Shown piece by piece: positions 7,902-15,919 of a stretch of DNA of 24,433 nucleotides. The notes under the pieces are model-generated. The model had not been told where the DNA came from and searched no databases. It worked only from the letters and a program-made list of their open reading frames with translations. Origin of the DNA: JAZSMS01 sp045536015 (GTDB lineage Bacteria; Bacillota; Clostridia; Christensenellales; QALW01); assembly GCA_045536015.1 (NCBI GenBank), contig JAZSMS010000017.1, forward strand, positions 1-24,433, in the 5' to 3' direction. Position numbers and translations under genes: made by a program. Numbering within the stretch: the stretch's first letter is position 1; every line of letters begins with the position of its first letter.

Positions 7902-8432
7902 TTAAATATATCTTCTGCCCTCTTCTTTTTTCTCTGCCATAAAATGCATAGAAAACAGTTTATCAATTACAAAATAAATACCAAGTGCCGCTACCAACGT
8001 ATAAATAACGCTTGGTAATCCTAAAACAAACGTCATAAGCGTAAGATGCTCGGACAAGCGCATAATATAAAGCACAAAAACAAGCACTATGTATTTTAGT
8101 GCCACAAGAGTGGCGTTTGTAAGCGAAAATAAAACAAAATTCTTTTCGTTTACAAAGTGAACAAACAAAAACACCAATACTGCAAAAACAGGATACATAA
8201 TTGTATTTATAAACGTTCCTGCCTGAGTTAAAATATCAAGCACCAAGCCCGAATACAAGCCACATATAACGGGCGCATACCACTTTTTTATGTAAAAAGC
8301 TGAAATGGTAATCGAAATCATTATAAAATCGATTTTAGCACCGAAAATCGAAATAGCCGGTGCAAGCATAAGCTGCAAAAAGAAAAACAAAGCCGAAATC
8401 AAAAAGGTTATTATTCCGCGCATACTATTCAC
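7902..8432 (-). CDS. mreD: Rod shape-determining membrane protein MreD
   Basis: Polytopic partner of MreC in the elongasome. The 176 residues contain about five hydrophobic segments (near 5-25, 30-50, 65-90, 100-125 and 130-160) with few charged residues, as usual for this weakly conserved family. Identity rests on this pattern plus position directly after mreC and before PBP2. The start overlaps the last bases of mreC by 8 nt, and the stop abuts the PBP2 start. Confidence 0.9.
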   Translation of the reverse strand: MNSMRGIITFLISALFFFLQLMLAPAISIFGAKIDFIMISITISAFYIKKWYAPVICGLYSGLVLDILTQAGTFINTIMYPVFAVLVFLFVHFVNEKNFVLFSLTNATLVALKYIVLVFVLYIMRLSEHLTLMTFVLGLPSVIYTLVAALGIYFVIDKLFSMHFMAEKKEEGRRYI

Positions 8433-9258
8433 CCGTATTGGTTATTACCAAAACGTTTTCAAGATGGTCAAAATCAACCATCGGTGTTACCGTTGCCGTT
8501 GCATTTACCTGACTTCCCTTTGAAACCTCAGTAACAACGCCTACCTTAATGCCTTTAGGATAAACCTCTCCCATACCAGAGGTTATAACCGTATCGCCGG
8601 GCTTGACTATAGCGTTTGTAGGAAGCTGATTCATAGTTAAATCGCCTTCTATTTTTCCTGCATTACCTACGCCCTTAACAACACCCATATCTCTGCTTTC
8701 TACCGAAAGTACGGGAACTCCGCAACGTGGGTCAATTACTGCTAAAACTACCGAGGTAGTGTCAGTTACCTTTACTATTTTGCCTGCAAGACCGCCAAGA
8801 GCAACAACAACCATATTCTCTTTGATACCGTCATTACTGCCCGCATCTATCGTATAGGTGGCACTGTAATCGTCAACGCTGCGCAAAATTACCTTTGCAT
8901 AGGCATATTCAAACTCAGGGTATTCTGCCCCCTCGTTTAAAAGAGCCTTAAGCTGCTCGTTTTCGGCACGCACCTCGTCTGCAACAGATTGAACGTTTTC
9001 AAGCTGAATAAGCTTTTCTTCTGCCTTGGCAAGCTGTTCTTTAAGTGCCATTCTGCCCGAAAAGCTTGCAAAAAAGTTACCAATGCCATCTGAGGCGTTA
9101 TTTACCAGTTTAACAACTGGGTTTACTATAACACCCGAAGCCTTTTCTAAAACGGCAATTCCACTGTTAAACATAAGCGCTAAAACCGTTATAACAAGCA
9201 AAAGACTTATAAGCACGTATAAAATTATTTTCTTACGTTTTTGTTTAAGGTTGCCCAA
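8425..9258 (-). CDS. mreC: Rod shape-determining protein MreC
   Basis: Bitopic scaffold linking cytoplasmic MreB to external PBP2. The 277 residues show a membrane segment (about 11-31), a coiled coil (about 65-110, ending AENEQLKALLNE), and the beta-barrel domain with YTIDAGSNDGIKENMVVV, DPRCGVPV, VITSGMGEVYPKGIKVGVV and DFDHLENVLV. The start codon is TTG at 9258, preceded by AAAGGGG with seven bases of spacing; no better ATG is available. It sits between mreB and mreD in the classic order. Confidence 0.96.
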   Translation of the reverse strand: MGNLKQKRKKIILYVLISLLLVITVLALMFNSGIAVLEKASGVIVNPVVKLVNNASDGIGNFFASFSGRMALKEQLAKAEEKLIQLENVQSVADEVRAENEQLKALLNEGAEYPEFEYAYAKVILRSVDDYSATYTIDAGSNDGIKENMVVVALGGLAGKIVKVTDTTSVVLAVIDPRCGVPVLSVESRDMGVVKGVGNAGKIEGDLTMNQLPTNAIVKPGDTVITSGMGEVYPKGIKVGVVTEVSKGSQVNATATVTPMVDFDHLENVLVITNTGE

Positions 9259-9276
9259 ATGCTTTCCCCTTTAAAA

Positions 9277-10278
9277 TTATTCTAAATAATCAATATCTTC
9301 AAGTGCCAAACCTGCACCCGTTGCAACGCAATCAAGCGGATTTTCGGCTATAACTACGGGCATACCCGTTTCGTACTTTATTAAAGTATCCATACCCGAT
9401 AAAAGTGCACCGCCGCCTGCTAAATAAATTCCGCGCTCCATAATGTCGGCCGCAAGCTCGGGAGGAGTATCCTCAAGCGTAACCTTTACCGCGTCAATTA
9501 TCGACATAAGAGGCTCTCTTAATGCTTCGCGCACGTTTGCCGAGGTAATAGTAACCGTTTTAGGCAAGCCCGAAACAAGATCGCGTCCGCGGATATCCAT
9601 ACTGTTTTCTTCGCCCGTAGGATATGCCGATCCTATCTGAACTTTTATATTTTCTGCCGTTCTCTCACCGATAGCAAGATTAAATTCTTTTTTAACGTAG
9701 TTGATTATAGCTTCGTCAAGCTTATTACCTGCAACGCGAAGCGAACGTGAAACAACTATTCCGCCAAGCGAGATAACTGCCATCTCACTTGAACCGCCGC
9801 CGATATCAACAATCATACAGCCCGAAGGCTCGTTTATAGGAAGACCTGCACCGATAGCACTTGCCTTGGGCTCTTCCATAATAACAACCTTGCTTGCGCC
9901 TGCATTTCTTGCCGCGTCTTCAACTGCATTTCTCTCAACGCCCGTAACGCCGCAGGGAACGCAGATAATAACGCGGGTTCGGATAAGCGAAAGTGCTCTC
10001 GGAACTGCACGGTGGATTATATCCTTAAGCATTTCGGCAGTAATATCAAAGTCGGCAATAACGCCGTCTCTAAGCGGACGTACTGCAACAATGTTGCCTG
10101 GCGTTCTGCCTATCATCTGCTTTGCCTGCTCACCAACTGCAAGCACTTCTTTTCTGCTGCCCGAAACCTTAACCGCAACAACGCTTGGTTCGCGGATAAT
10201 AATTCCCTTTCCCCTTAAATAAACCAAGGTATTTGCAGTACCTAAATCTATACCTAAATCACGAGTAAAAAATCCCAT
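9277..10278 (-). CDS. mreB: Actin-like rod shape-determining protein MreB
   Basis: ATP-binding actin homologue that forms membrane-associated filaments guiding lateral wall synthesis. The 333 residues contain phosphate-1 (GIDLGTANTLVYL), phosphate-2 (MIVDIGGGSSEMAVIS) and the adenosine region (YLAGGGALLSGMDTLI), as well as PGNIVAVRPLRDGVIADF. The N-terminus MGFFTRDLG starts almost at the first strand, as in Gram-positive MreB. The ATG at 10278 is preceded by GGGAGGA. It is the first gene of the elongation-division cluster. MreB and its paralogue Mbl cannot be separated here, but linkage to mreCD favours MreB. Confidence 0.97.
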   Translation of the reverse strand: MGFFTRDLGIDLGTANTLVYLRGKGIIIREPSVVAVKVSGSRKEVLAVGEQAKQMIGRTPGNIVAVRPLRDGVIADFDITAEMLKDIIHRAVPRALSLIRTRVIICVPCGVTGVERNAVEDAARNAGASKVVIMEEPKASAIGAGLPINEPSGCMIVDIGGGSSEMAVISLGGIVVSRSLRVAGNKLDEAIINYVKKEFNLAIGERTAENIKVQIGSAYPTGEENSMDIRGRDLVSGLPKTVTITSANVREALREPLMSIIDAVKVTLEDTPPELAADIMERGIYLAGGGALLSGMDTLIKYETGMPVVIAENPLDCVATGAGLALEDIDYLE

Positions 10279-10322
10279 TAAAATCCTCCCGCTTTACTTT
10301 TTTTAAGCATTTTTTTATTTTC

Positions 10323-10328
10323 ATTATA
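10323..10328 (-). promoter_or_regulatory. Possible promoter -10 box before mreB
   Basis: A perfect TATAAT at 10328-10323 would start transcription near 10316, about 38 nt before the mreB ATG. No good -35 box is present at 16-18 bases; that position falls in the loop and arm of the inverted repeat at 10338-10358. It could be an activator-dependent promoter or a chance match. The mre operon may also be read through from ppx. Confidence 0.4.
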
Positions 10329-10337
10329 ACGGCAATG

Positions 10338-10358
10338 CGGCGGAAAGAAATTCCGCCG
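10338..10358 (-). repeat. Perfect inverted repeat between ppx and mreB
   Basis: CGGCGGAA-TTTCT-TTCCGCCG forms a perfect 8-bp GC-rich stem with a 5-base loop. No T-run follows on either strand, so it is not a standard intrinsic terminator. It lies just upstream of the only good -10 box before mreB. It could be an operator, an mRNA processing or stability hairpin at the 3' end of ppx, or a weak terminator. Confidence 0.7.
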
Positions 10359-10416
10359 TATACCAATAGTCATATTTTAATTTTATTCACAATTTTTATT
10401 TTTCAAACTGTTTTTA

Positions 10417-11925
10417 TTAAAGGATAACAAGATTTTTTCCGTAAGCCTTTTTAAACAGCTCGCTACAAGTAAGGGCATCCTTTATTTCAAGCGATGCATC
10501 CTCGTTAGTCTGCGTTTTCATTATTACCGAATCGCCTAAAATATCACACGAAACAGATTCGATTATGCCCGACATAGTTCTATCAAAGCTTTCGGCAATG
10601 CGAACCAAAACTGCAAGACGGTAAATTATCAACAAATCGTCCGAAGAAATCATCTCGGTATATTTTTGACATTCTTTTTTAACGTCGTCCTTGCGGTGCG
10701 CAAGTGCAACAAGAGCGCTCATAAGATGCTCTCTTTGAGTAAGTCCAAAGATATTTGAACTTAAAATAAGATAAAAGCTATGACGGTGATGATCATGATA
10801 TTTTATCGAAGTACCAATATCGTGAAGCGTTGCCGCAGTTTTGATAATGCGCATATACGAATTTGGAAGCTTATGAAGCTGACGAAGCTGTTCGAACATA
10901 AGCATCGAAAGCTTTGCAACGTTGTTTGAGTGCTGAAGGTTAACGTCGAAAAGACCAAGCACATTATTAAGCGAAGCATCTAAAACGTGCGGTATTGCCT
11001 TTGTTGCAAGTGCGGGGTCTATCTGCTGGAACATAATGCCTTCTCTAAGTCCGCAGCAGGAAATAAATACGTCAGAGCACTTTATGTAATTTACGGTTGT
11101 TTTAATAGCCGCAAATGCCGCAAGGAAAATGTCTGCACGCTCGTTTGATAAGCCCTTTATCTTCATTCTTCTGTCAAGGTCAAGACGGCACATGTTTTCG
11201 TAAAGAGATTCGATCTCGCGAACGCGTATTGCATAGTTATGAAGCGTGCAAATATCCTTTTTGCTCTTCATACGCATAATTTTACCAAGGTTGCGGAACG
11301 AGCCGCCTACACCGATAAGCGGAAGTCCTTCAATAGACGAAAGCCACGGAATTTCTTCAAGCTGTTGACGATAAAAATCTTCTATAGCATCTATCTGTTC
11401 TTGCTTAACCTTATCGGCAAGGCCAAAAAGCTCAGTAAGCGTAACCGTACCAAAAGGCAGGCACGCAAGATTTTTTATATTTCTCTTTTCAAAATGAATA
11501 AGCTGAGTTGTACCTCCGCCAATATCCATTACTACGCCCGAATCAACGTCCATAGTATTTATAACGCCCTGGTAAACAAGCGTAGCTTCTTTTTCGCCCG
11601 TAAGAACTTCAAGCTCTACCTGCGTAGTTGCATAAACCTCGTCTAAGAAGCTGCGCTGATTTGCCGCACGCGAAACTGCCGCAGTACAATATGAAAATAA
11701 TTGCTCCACCTCGTTAGCCTGACAAAGACGTTTAAACATATTAATCGTCTTGATAAGCTGTTGTATTCTTCTGGGCTTGATAATATTATCATGGCCCATA
11801 TCCGAGATAAGTCGTACCGGTTCTTTTAATTGGTCAACAATTCGATAACACCCGTTGTCGTAAATATAAACGATAATAAGACGAGCGTTATTTGAACCGA
11901 CATCCATGATAGCAATTTTTTTCAT
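10417..11925 (-). CDS. ppx: Ppx/GppA-family phosphatase with C-terminal HD domain
   Basis: Likely hydrolyses inorganic polyphosphate and/or pppGpp. The N-terminal ASKHA domain shows MDVGSNNARLIIV (about residues 7-19), YCTAAVSRAAN (79-89), TGEKEA (109-114) and VMDIGGGTTQL (132-141). The C-terminal half (about 310-500) resembles HD phosphohydrolases: TAATLHDIG (H368, D369) followed by a His-rich stretch, HDHHRHS. The chosen ATG at 11925 has GGAGG seven bases upstream and gives 502 residues; the in-frame extension to 11949 adds eight residues with no ribosome site. It is apparently monocistronic, between the permease pair and mreB. Polyphosphatase and guanosine-pentaphosphatase activities cannot be told apart by sequence alone. 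Confidence 0.9.
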   Translation of the reverse strand: MKKIAIMDVGSNNARLIIVYIYDNGCYRIVDQLKEPVRLISDMGHDNIIKPRRIQQLIKTINMFKRLCQANEVEQLFSYCTAAVSRAANQRSFLDEVYATTQVELEVLTGEKEATLVYQGVINTMDVDSGVVMDIGGGTTQLIHFEKRNIKNLACLPFGTVTLTELFGLADKVKQEQIDAIEDFYRQQLEEIPWLSSIEGLPLIGVGGSFRNLGKIMRMKSKKDICTLHNYAIRVREIESLYENMCRLDLDRRMKIKGLSNERADIFLAAFAAIKTTVNYIKCSDVFISCCGLREGIMFQQIDPALATKAIPHVLDASLNNVLGLFDVNLQHSNNVAKLSMLMFEQLRQLHKLPNSYMRIIKTAATLHDIGTSIKYHDHHRHSFYLILSSNIFGLTQREHLMSALVALAHRKDDVKKECQKYTEMISSDDLLIIYRLAVLVRIAESFDRTMSGIIESVSCDILGDSVIMKTQTNEDASLEIKDALTCSELFKKAYGKNLVIL

Positions 11926-11963
11926 TATAGTCCTCCATAGTAAAAACATATTATTACTTGTAT

Positions 11964-11994
11964 ATTATATAATATAATACCCCAAAAAGTCTAT
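11964..11994 (-). promoter_or_regulatory. Possible AT-rich promoter of ppx
   Basis: A TATAAT at 11969-11964 lies about 38 nt before the ppx ATG, inside a very AT-rich stretch. The best upstream partner is TAGACT (11994-11989), but at 19 bases the spacing is long and the match is only four of six. The 108-base gap between the permease pair and ppx otherwise holds only A/T tracts. Confidence 0.4.
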
Positions 11995-12033
11995 ACCCAA
12001 ATTGAAATTTTTTTAAAAAATTCACATATTTTT

Positions 12034-12396
12034 TTACTGTGGCTGTTTTTTGCGCACAAAAAACGTATTATACACGACGTACGCACCGAAAATTATCAAA
12101 AATGCACCGTAAATTTTTGTAAACAGTTCTGATTTTACTGATATAAGGCTGCCTACAACCGCACCCAAAACGCCAAGTGGAATATATTTTAATATTTTTA
12201 GCGTTATCATTTTTGTTTTAACTGCAACGCAAAGCGAAAATATTGACGCTATAACGTACGCGCTAAGGCATACGGTTTTTGCTGAAGACGAGTCAAAGCC
12301 TAAAAAAGCAGTAAGCATCGGAATTAACAATACTCCACCACCAAGCCCTGCCCCCGCAAGCAAAAAGGCAACAAAACCGATAAAAAAACCAATCAT
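12034..12396 (-). CDS. TauE/SafE-type permease, half-length protein B
   Basis: A 120-residue, very hydrophobic protein with three to four membrane segments. Near its N-terminus it carries AGAGLGGGVLLIPMLTAFLG, the Gly-rich, Pro-containing signature of each TauE/SafE repeat. Full-length family members (about 250 residues, eight segments) export organosulfur or sulfite-like anions and contain two such repeats. This gene encodes one. The ATG at 12396 overlaps the TGA of the partner gene (ATGA), with AAGGAG seven bases upstream, so the two halves should be made together. It reads as an intact gene, not a remnant. The substrate is unknown. Confidence 0.82.
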   Translation of the reverse strand: MIGFFIGFVAFLLAGAGLGGGVLLIPMLTAFLGFDSSSAKTVCLSAYVIASIFSLCVAVKTKMITLKILKYIPLGVLGAVVGSLISVKSELFTKIYGAFLIIFGAYVVYNTFFVRKKQPQ

Positions 12397-12737
12397 AACA
12401 AGCTCCTTATCCCGCTAAAAATAATTATTGCAGCAAACAGAGTTTTAAGCACCTTACTGCTAACTTTTTTAAGCAAAAAAGTGCCTGCCGCACTTCCTGC
12501 GCAGCAACCTAAAATAACGCCTATCATTGACTTTTCTATTATTGGCGGTGAAAAAATCAGACTTACGATGCAAAGTGGAATAACAAACGCAAATACCGAA
12601 GCGTGTGCCTTTTTATCCTCTCCTTGCGCGTACATAATGCCTAAGATTGCACTGCCTGCCCCTACACCCAGAAGTCCGTTTAAAACTCCGCCCAAAAACG
12701 AAAAAATATGCAAAAGCACCTTTTTAATCAAAACCAC
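12393..12737 (-). CDS. TauE/SafE-type permease, half-length protein A
   Basis: A 114-residue hydrophobic protein with about four membrane segments. The repeat signature is GGVLNGLLGVGAGSAILGIMY near residues 16-36. It resembles one repeat of a full TauE/SafE permease. It precedes and overlaps half B, so a heterodimeric carrier is likely. The start is uncertain: GTG 12737 gives the longest frame, while TTG 12731 would start MIKKVLLH; a G-rich stretch (GGGGTGG) overlaps both. No clear promoter is visible in the 83 bases after ispA, so it may be read through from the ispA operon. Confidence 0.8.
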   Translation of the reverse strand: MVLIKKVLLHIFSFLGGVLNGLLGVGAGSAILGIMYAQGEDKKAHASVFAFVIPLCIVSLIFSPPIIEKSMIGVILGCCAGSAAGTFLLKKVSSKVLKTLFAAIIIFSGIRSLL

Positions 12738-12820
12738 CCCATAACTTGAATCAGTTCTAAAAAGTAGTTTTTCCTAAAAACAAATATTTTTGCATACTTT
12801 AGAAATTTAATTATAAATTT
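12738..12820 (-). other. AT-rich spacer between ispA and the permease pair
   Basis: I see no gene, no GC-rich terminator hairpin and no convincing promoter here. It contains A/T tracts and a TATAAT at about 12810 without a proper -35 box. Read-through from ispA into the permease genes is therefore possible. Confidence 0.5.
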
Positions 12821-13693
12821 TTATTTTTTTCTGTTTAACAAATACTGTGCAAGATGACGCATAAATTCTGCCTTTTCGCCAAACGCATCAAGGCTTTTTA
12901 TTGCTTGTTCGGTGTGCTTTTTTGCCTGCTCCCTTGCGCCGTCAACGCCAAAAAGAGTAACAAACGTCATTTTATTATTCGCCTCATCACTGCCTACGTT
13001 TTTGCCTAAAAATTCACTGTCTCCTTCGACATCTAAAACATCGTCAATTATCTGAAATGTATATCCTATTGCACGGGCATAAACGCTAAGTGCTTCTATT
13101 TTTTCTTCGTCAGCACCCGCAACAAAAGCTCCTGCGCGCGTTGCACCGATAATCATTGCGGCAGTTTTGTTTAAATGGATATATTCCATTGTTTTTTCGT
13201 CAACAACCTTACCGTTAAGCGTTACGTCAACCCACTGCCCCGCAACCATTTTTGTAGCACCTGCGGCAACAGCGATTTCACGTGCAGCCTTAACTTTATT
13301 CATATTATCCGCCGCATCAAGTGCAATTTCAAAGGCGTAAGATAAAAGCGCATCGCCCGTTAAAATGGCGCGTGCCTCATCATATTTTTTATGCAAGGTT
13401 GGTCTGCCCCTGCGCATATCGTCGTTATCAAGTGCAGGAAGATCATCGTGAATAAGTGAATAAGTATGAATAAATTCCATAGCACACGCAAACGGAATTG
13501 CATCTTCCGCTTTGCCGCCGCAAATTTCGCAAGCGTTTATAAGTAGCGCAGGACGCAGTCTTTTACCCGGCGCAAGTGACGAATACTTCATAGTCTCTTG
13601 AAGTTCTAAAGGAATATCCTTATTGGATAAATATTCATTTATTGCATTTTCAGTCAGTTCAATATATCTATCAAGATTTTTTTCAAAGGTCAT
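12821..13693 (-). CDS. ispA: Farnesyl/geranyl diphosphate synthase
   Basis: Soluble all-trans polyprenyl synthase that condenses DMAPP or GPP with IPP to make C15 (or C20) diphosphate for undecaprenyl and quinone pathways. The 290 residues contain the first Asp-rich motif DDLPALDNDDMRRGRPT (D83, D84, D89) and the second motif IIDDVLDVEGD (D217, D218, D221), plus the GKRLRP IPP-binding motif (about 43-48). The residues and length match bacterial IspA. Its ATG overlaps the xseB stop by one base (TAATG). The xseA-xseB-ispA order is widely conserved; dxs, which often follows, is absent here. Confidence 0.96.
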   Translation of the reverse strand: MTFEKNLDRYIELTENAINEYLSNKDIPLELQETMKYSSLAPGKRLRPALLINACEICGGKAEDAIPFACAMEFIHTYSLIHDDLPALDNDDMRRGRPTLHKKYDEARAILTGDALLSYAFEIALDAADNMNKVKAAREIAVAAGATKMVAGQWVDVTLNGKVVDEKTMEYIHLNKTAAMIIGATRAGAFVAGADEEKIEALSVYARAIGYTFQIIDDVLDVEGDSEFLGKNVGSDEANNKMTFVTLFGVDGAREQAKKHTEQAIKSLDAFGEKAEFMRHLAQYLLNRKK

Positions 13694-13914
13694 TATTCGT
13701 CTACCTCTTCTATCTCGCCAAGCGAATTTTTTTTAAGGACGGTAATTCGCTTTTCGTAGCCATCAAGCATTTTTTTACAATGTGCAATAAGCTTAACGCC
13801 CTGCTCAAAATTTTCTATTGATTTATCAAGCGAGGTTTCTTCATCTTCAAGCTTTTCTACTGCTTTTTCAAGCGCTTCCAGTGCTTGCTCTAAGCTTAAT
13901 TCTTCTATCTTCAT
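13693..13914 (-). CDS. xseB: Exodeoxyribonuclease VII small subunit
   Basis: Binds XseA to form exonuclease VII, which degrades single-stranded DNA to oligonucleotides. The 73-residue, acidic, all-helical protein contains LEQALEALEKAVEKLEDEE and SIENFEQGVKLIAHCKKML, the standard XseB two-helix pattern. The ATG at 13914 overlaps the xseA stop (ATGA), and the stop overlaps the ispA start. Both overlaps suggest strict co-translation. Confidence 0.96.
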   Translation of the reverse strand: MKIEELSLEQALEALEKAVEKLEDEETSLDKSIENFEQGVKLIAHCKKMLDGYEKRITVLKKNSLGEIEEVDE

Positions 13915-15095
13915 TTTATCTCCTCAATAGCTGCCTTTGCATTTCCCTTGGCAAATTTTATTTGTATTTTTTCGCCTTTTTTAAGCTGTTTTGCATCCTT
14001 TATAAGCTCACCCTTTTCGTCAACCGTTATAGAGTAACCTCGCGAAAGCGTTTTAAGCGGGCTTAAAGCGTCAAGCTTTCCTGCCGCATTTTCAAGGCGC
14101 GCCTTTGTCGAAACAAGCTTTAGGTTTTGAGCTGCATCAAGCCTGATATCAAGTGTGTCAATGCGTTGATAATAGCCCTCCAGCATTTTTTCGGGATACG
14201 CAAAATACTGGGCATTACTTAAAATTCTCGAGCGCAAAAATGATATTTTTTCGCCTATTGCCTGCTCGATATATTTTTTTGTCAAGTCAAGCGATTGCTC
14301 TTGTTCAAAATAATCAAACACCGCAATTTCTGCCGCCGCCGAGGGTGTAGGCGCACGCAAATCGGCAACAAAATCAGCAATAGTAAAGTCCGTTTCATGC
14401 CCAACAGCAGAAATAACTGGCTTTTTGCACTTAAATATTGCACGTGCTACTTCTTCAGAATTAAAGCACCACAAATCTTCCATACTGCCGCCGCCACGCG
14501 CTAAAATTATTACATCAACGTCTTCTATTTTATCAAGCAATTCAAGTCCCAAACAAATTGACCTTGGTGCATCTTCGCCCTGAACCGCAACGGGTGCAAG
14601 CACCATACTCATATTAGGGCATCTTCTAAACGCAACGTTTTTAATATCCTGAATAACTGCCCCCGTAGGTGAGGTTGCAACACCTATTTTTTTAGCAAAT
14701 TTAGGAATAGGCTTTTTAAACTGATTATCAAAAAGCCCCTCTTTTTCAAGGCGCTCTTTCATTTTTAAAAACTGTGCAAACAAATCGCCAACACCGTCTT
14801 CTAAAAGCTCAATGACATTAAGCTGGTATTGTCCGTCACGCTCGTAAAGCGTTATTCTTCCGCGCGCAAGCACCTTCGCGCCATCTTTAGGTTCAAAGTT
14901 TAATTTAAGAGAATAAGGTTTGAAAAAAGCGCATCTTATCGTTGCGCTTTCGTCTTTTAATGAAAAATAAACGTGTCCTGACGAATGCCTTTTAAAGCCT
15001 GATATTTCGCCCGAAATCGTTATGTCGCCTAATACTCCATCACCTGAAAGCAACTGCTTTACGTATGCGTTTACTTGTGATACAGTGACCTTCAT
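13911..15095 (-). CDS. xseA: Exodeoxyribonuclease VII large subunit
   Basis: Catalytic subunit of exonuclease VII, active in mismatch repair and DNA damage tolerance. The N-terminal OB fold (about residues 1-100) has VTISGEIS-like sequence and SGHVYFSLKDE. The central catalytic region contains KKIGVATSPTGAVIQDI, DVIILARGGGSMEDLWCFN and SAVGHETDFTIADFVADLRA, followed by PTPSAAAE. A C-terminal helical region (about 270-340) and the final LSRGYSI-like segment bind XseB. The 394 residues are typical. The ATG at 15095 overlaps the folD stop (ATGA). Confidence 0.97.
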   Translation of the reverse strand: MKVTVSQVNAYVKQLLSGDGVLGDITISGEISGFKRHSSGHVYFSLKDESATIRCAFFKPYSLKLNFEPKDGAKVLARGRITLYERDGQYQLNVIELLEDGVGDLFAQFLKMKERLEKEGLFDNQFKKPIPKFAKKIGVATSPTGAVIQDIKNVAFRRCPNMSMVLAPVAVQGEDAPRSICLGLELLDKIEDVDVIILARGGGSMEDLWCFNSEEVARAIFKCKKPVISAVGHETDFTIADFVADLRAPTPSAAAEIAVFDYFEQEQSLDLTKKYIEQAIGEKISFLRSRILSNAQYFAYPEKMLEGYYQRIDTLDIRLDAAQNLKLVSTKARLENAAGKLDALSPLKTLSRGYSITVDEKGELIKDAKQLKKGEKIQIKFAKGNAKAAIEEIK

Positions 15096-15919
15096 TTTAA
15101 TTTAGCCGCTTTTACTGTATTTACCATAAGCATTGCTCTTGTCATCGGTCCCGTTCCGCCGGGATTAGGCGTAATTGCAAAAGCTACGTCTTTAACGTTT
15201 TCAAAATCAACGTCACCAACCTGCTTTCCGTCAACGCGCGAAATACCGATATCAATAACTACTGCGCCCGGCTTAATCATATCTTTAGTAATCATTTTTG
15301 CCTTGCCGACTGCGCAAACTAAAATGTCAGCCTCTCTTGTTATCTTGGCAATATCCTTTGTTTTAGAATGGCAAACCGTAACGGTAGCACCGCACGCAAG
15401 TAATAAAAGCGCCATAGGCTTTCCTACGTTATTGCTTCTGCCAATTACAACCGCCTGCTTGCCCTGAATTTCTACCCCTGAAGATTTTATCAATTCAAGT
15501 GCGCCTGCAGGCGTACACGAAACGAAAGCATCCTCATCGCCCACAAGCAAGCCGCCGATATTTTCTTTAGAAAATCCGTCAACGTCTTTTTTAGGCGAAA
15601 TCGTTCTGATAACCTCCGCCTCATCAAGATGCTTAGGAAGCGGGAACTGTACTAAAATTCCGTCAACTGCTTCATCATCATTAAGCTTATTGACAAGTGT
15701 CATAAGCTCTTCTTGCGTCGTTTCCTCGCCCAAGCGATACTCAAGCGATTTAACACCGATTTCCTTGCAATCGTTAGTCTTATTTCTAACGTAAATTTCG
15801 CTTGCAGGGTCGTTACCAACCAAAACTACCGCAAGAGAAATCTCTCTTCCAAAATTTTCTACCTCTTGTTTTAATTCCTGCTTAATTTTTGCCGCAAGGG
15901 CTTTTCCATCTAAAATCAT
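15092..15919 (-). CDS. folD: Bifunctional methylene-THF dehydrogenase/cyclohydrolase FolD
   Basis: Interconverts 5,10-methylene-THF and 10-formyl-THF, supplying one-carbon units for purines and formyl-Met. Visible motifs are YVRNKTNDCKEIG with the catalytic Lys, ILVQFPLPKHL, PKKDVDGF, the Rossmann GRSNNVGKPMA segment, and the C-terminal NPGGTGPMTRAMLM. The ATG at 15919 was chosen over the ten-residue longer frame because GAGGGA lies seven to eight bases upstream and because it overlaps the previous stop as ATGA. The protein has 275 residues. Linkage to xseA is common in Firmicutes. Confidence 0.97.
   Translation of the reverse strand: MILDGKALAAKIKQELKQEVENFGREISLAVVLVGNDPASEIYVRNKTNDCKEIGVKSLEYRLGEETTQEELMTLVNKLNDDEAVDGILVQFPLPKHLDEAEVIRTISPKKDVDGFSKENIGGLLVGDEDAFVSCTPAGALELIKSSGVEIQGKQAVVIGRSNNVGKPMALLLLACGATVTVCHSKTKDIAKITREADILVCAVGKAKMITKDMIKPGAVVIDIGISRVDGKQVGDVDFENVKDVAFAITPNPGGTGPMTRAMLMVNTVKAAKLK

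Noticed and set aside
12004..12021. A/T palindrome (T7A6 tract) after the permease pair
   Set aside because: It is made only of A and T, so the hairpin would be weak. It is better explained as low-complexity intergenic sequence.
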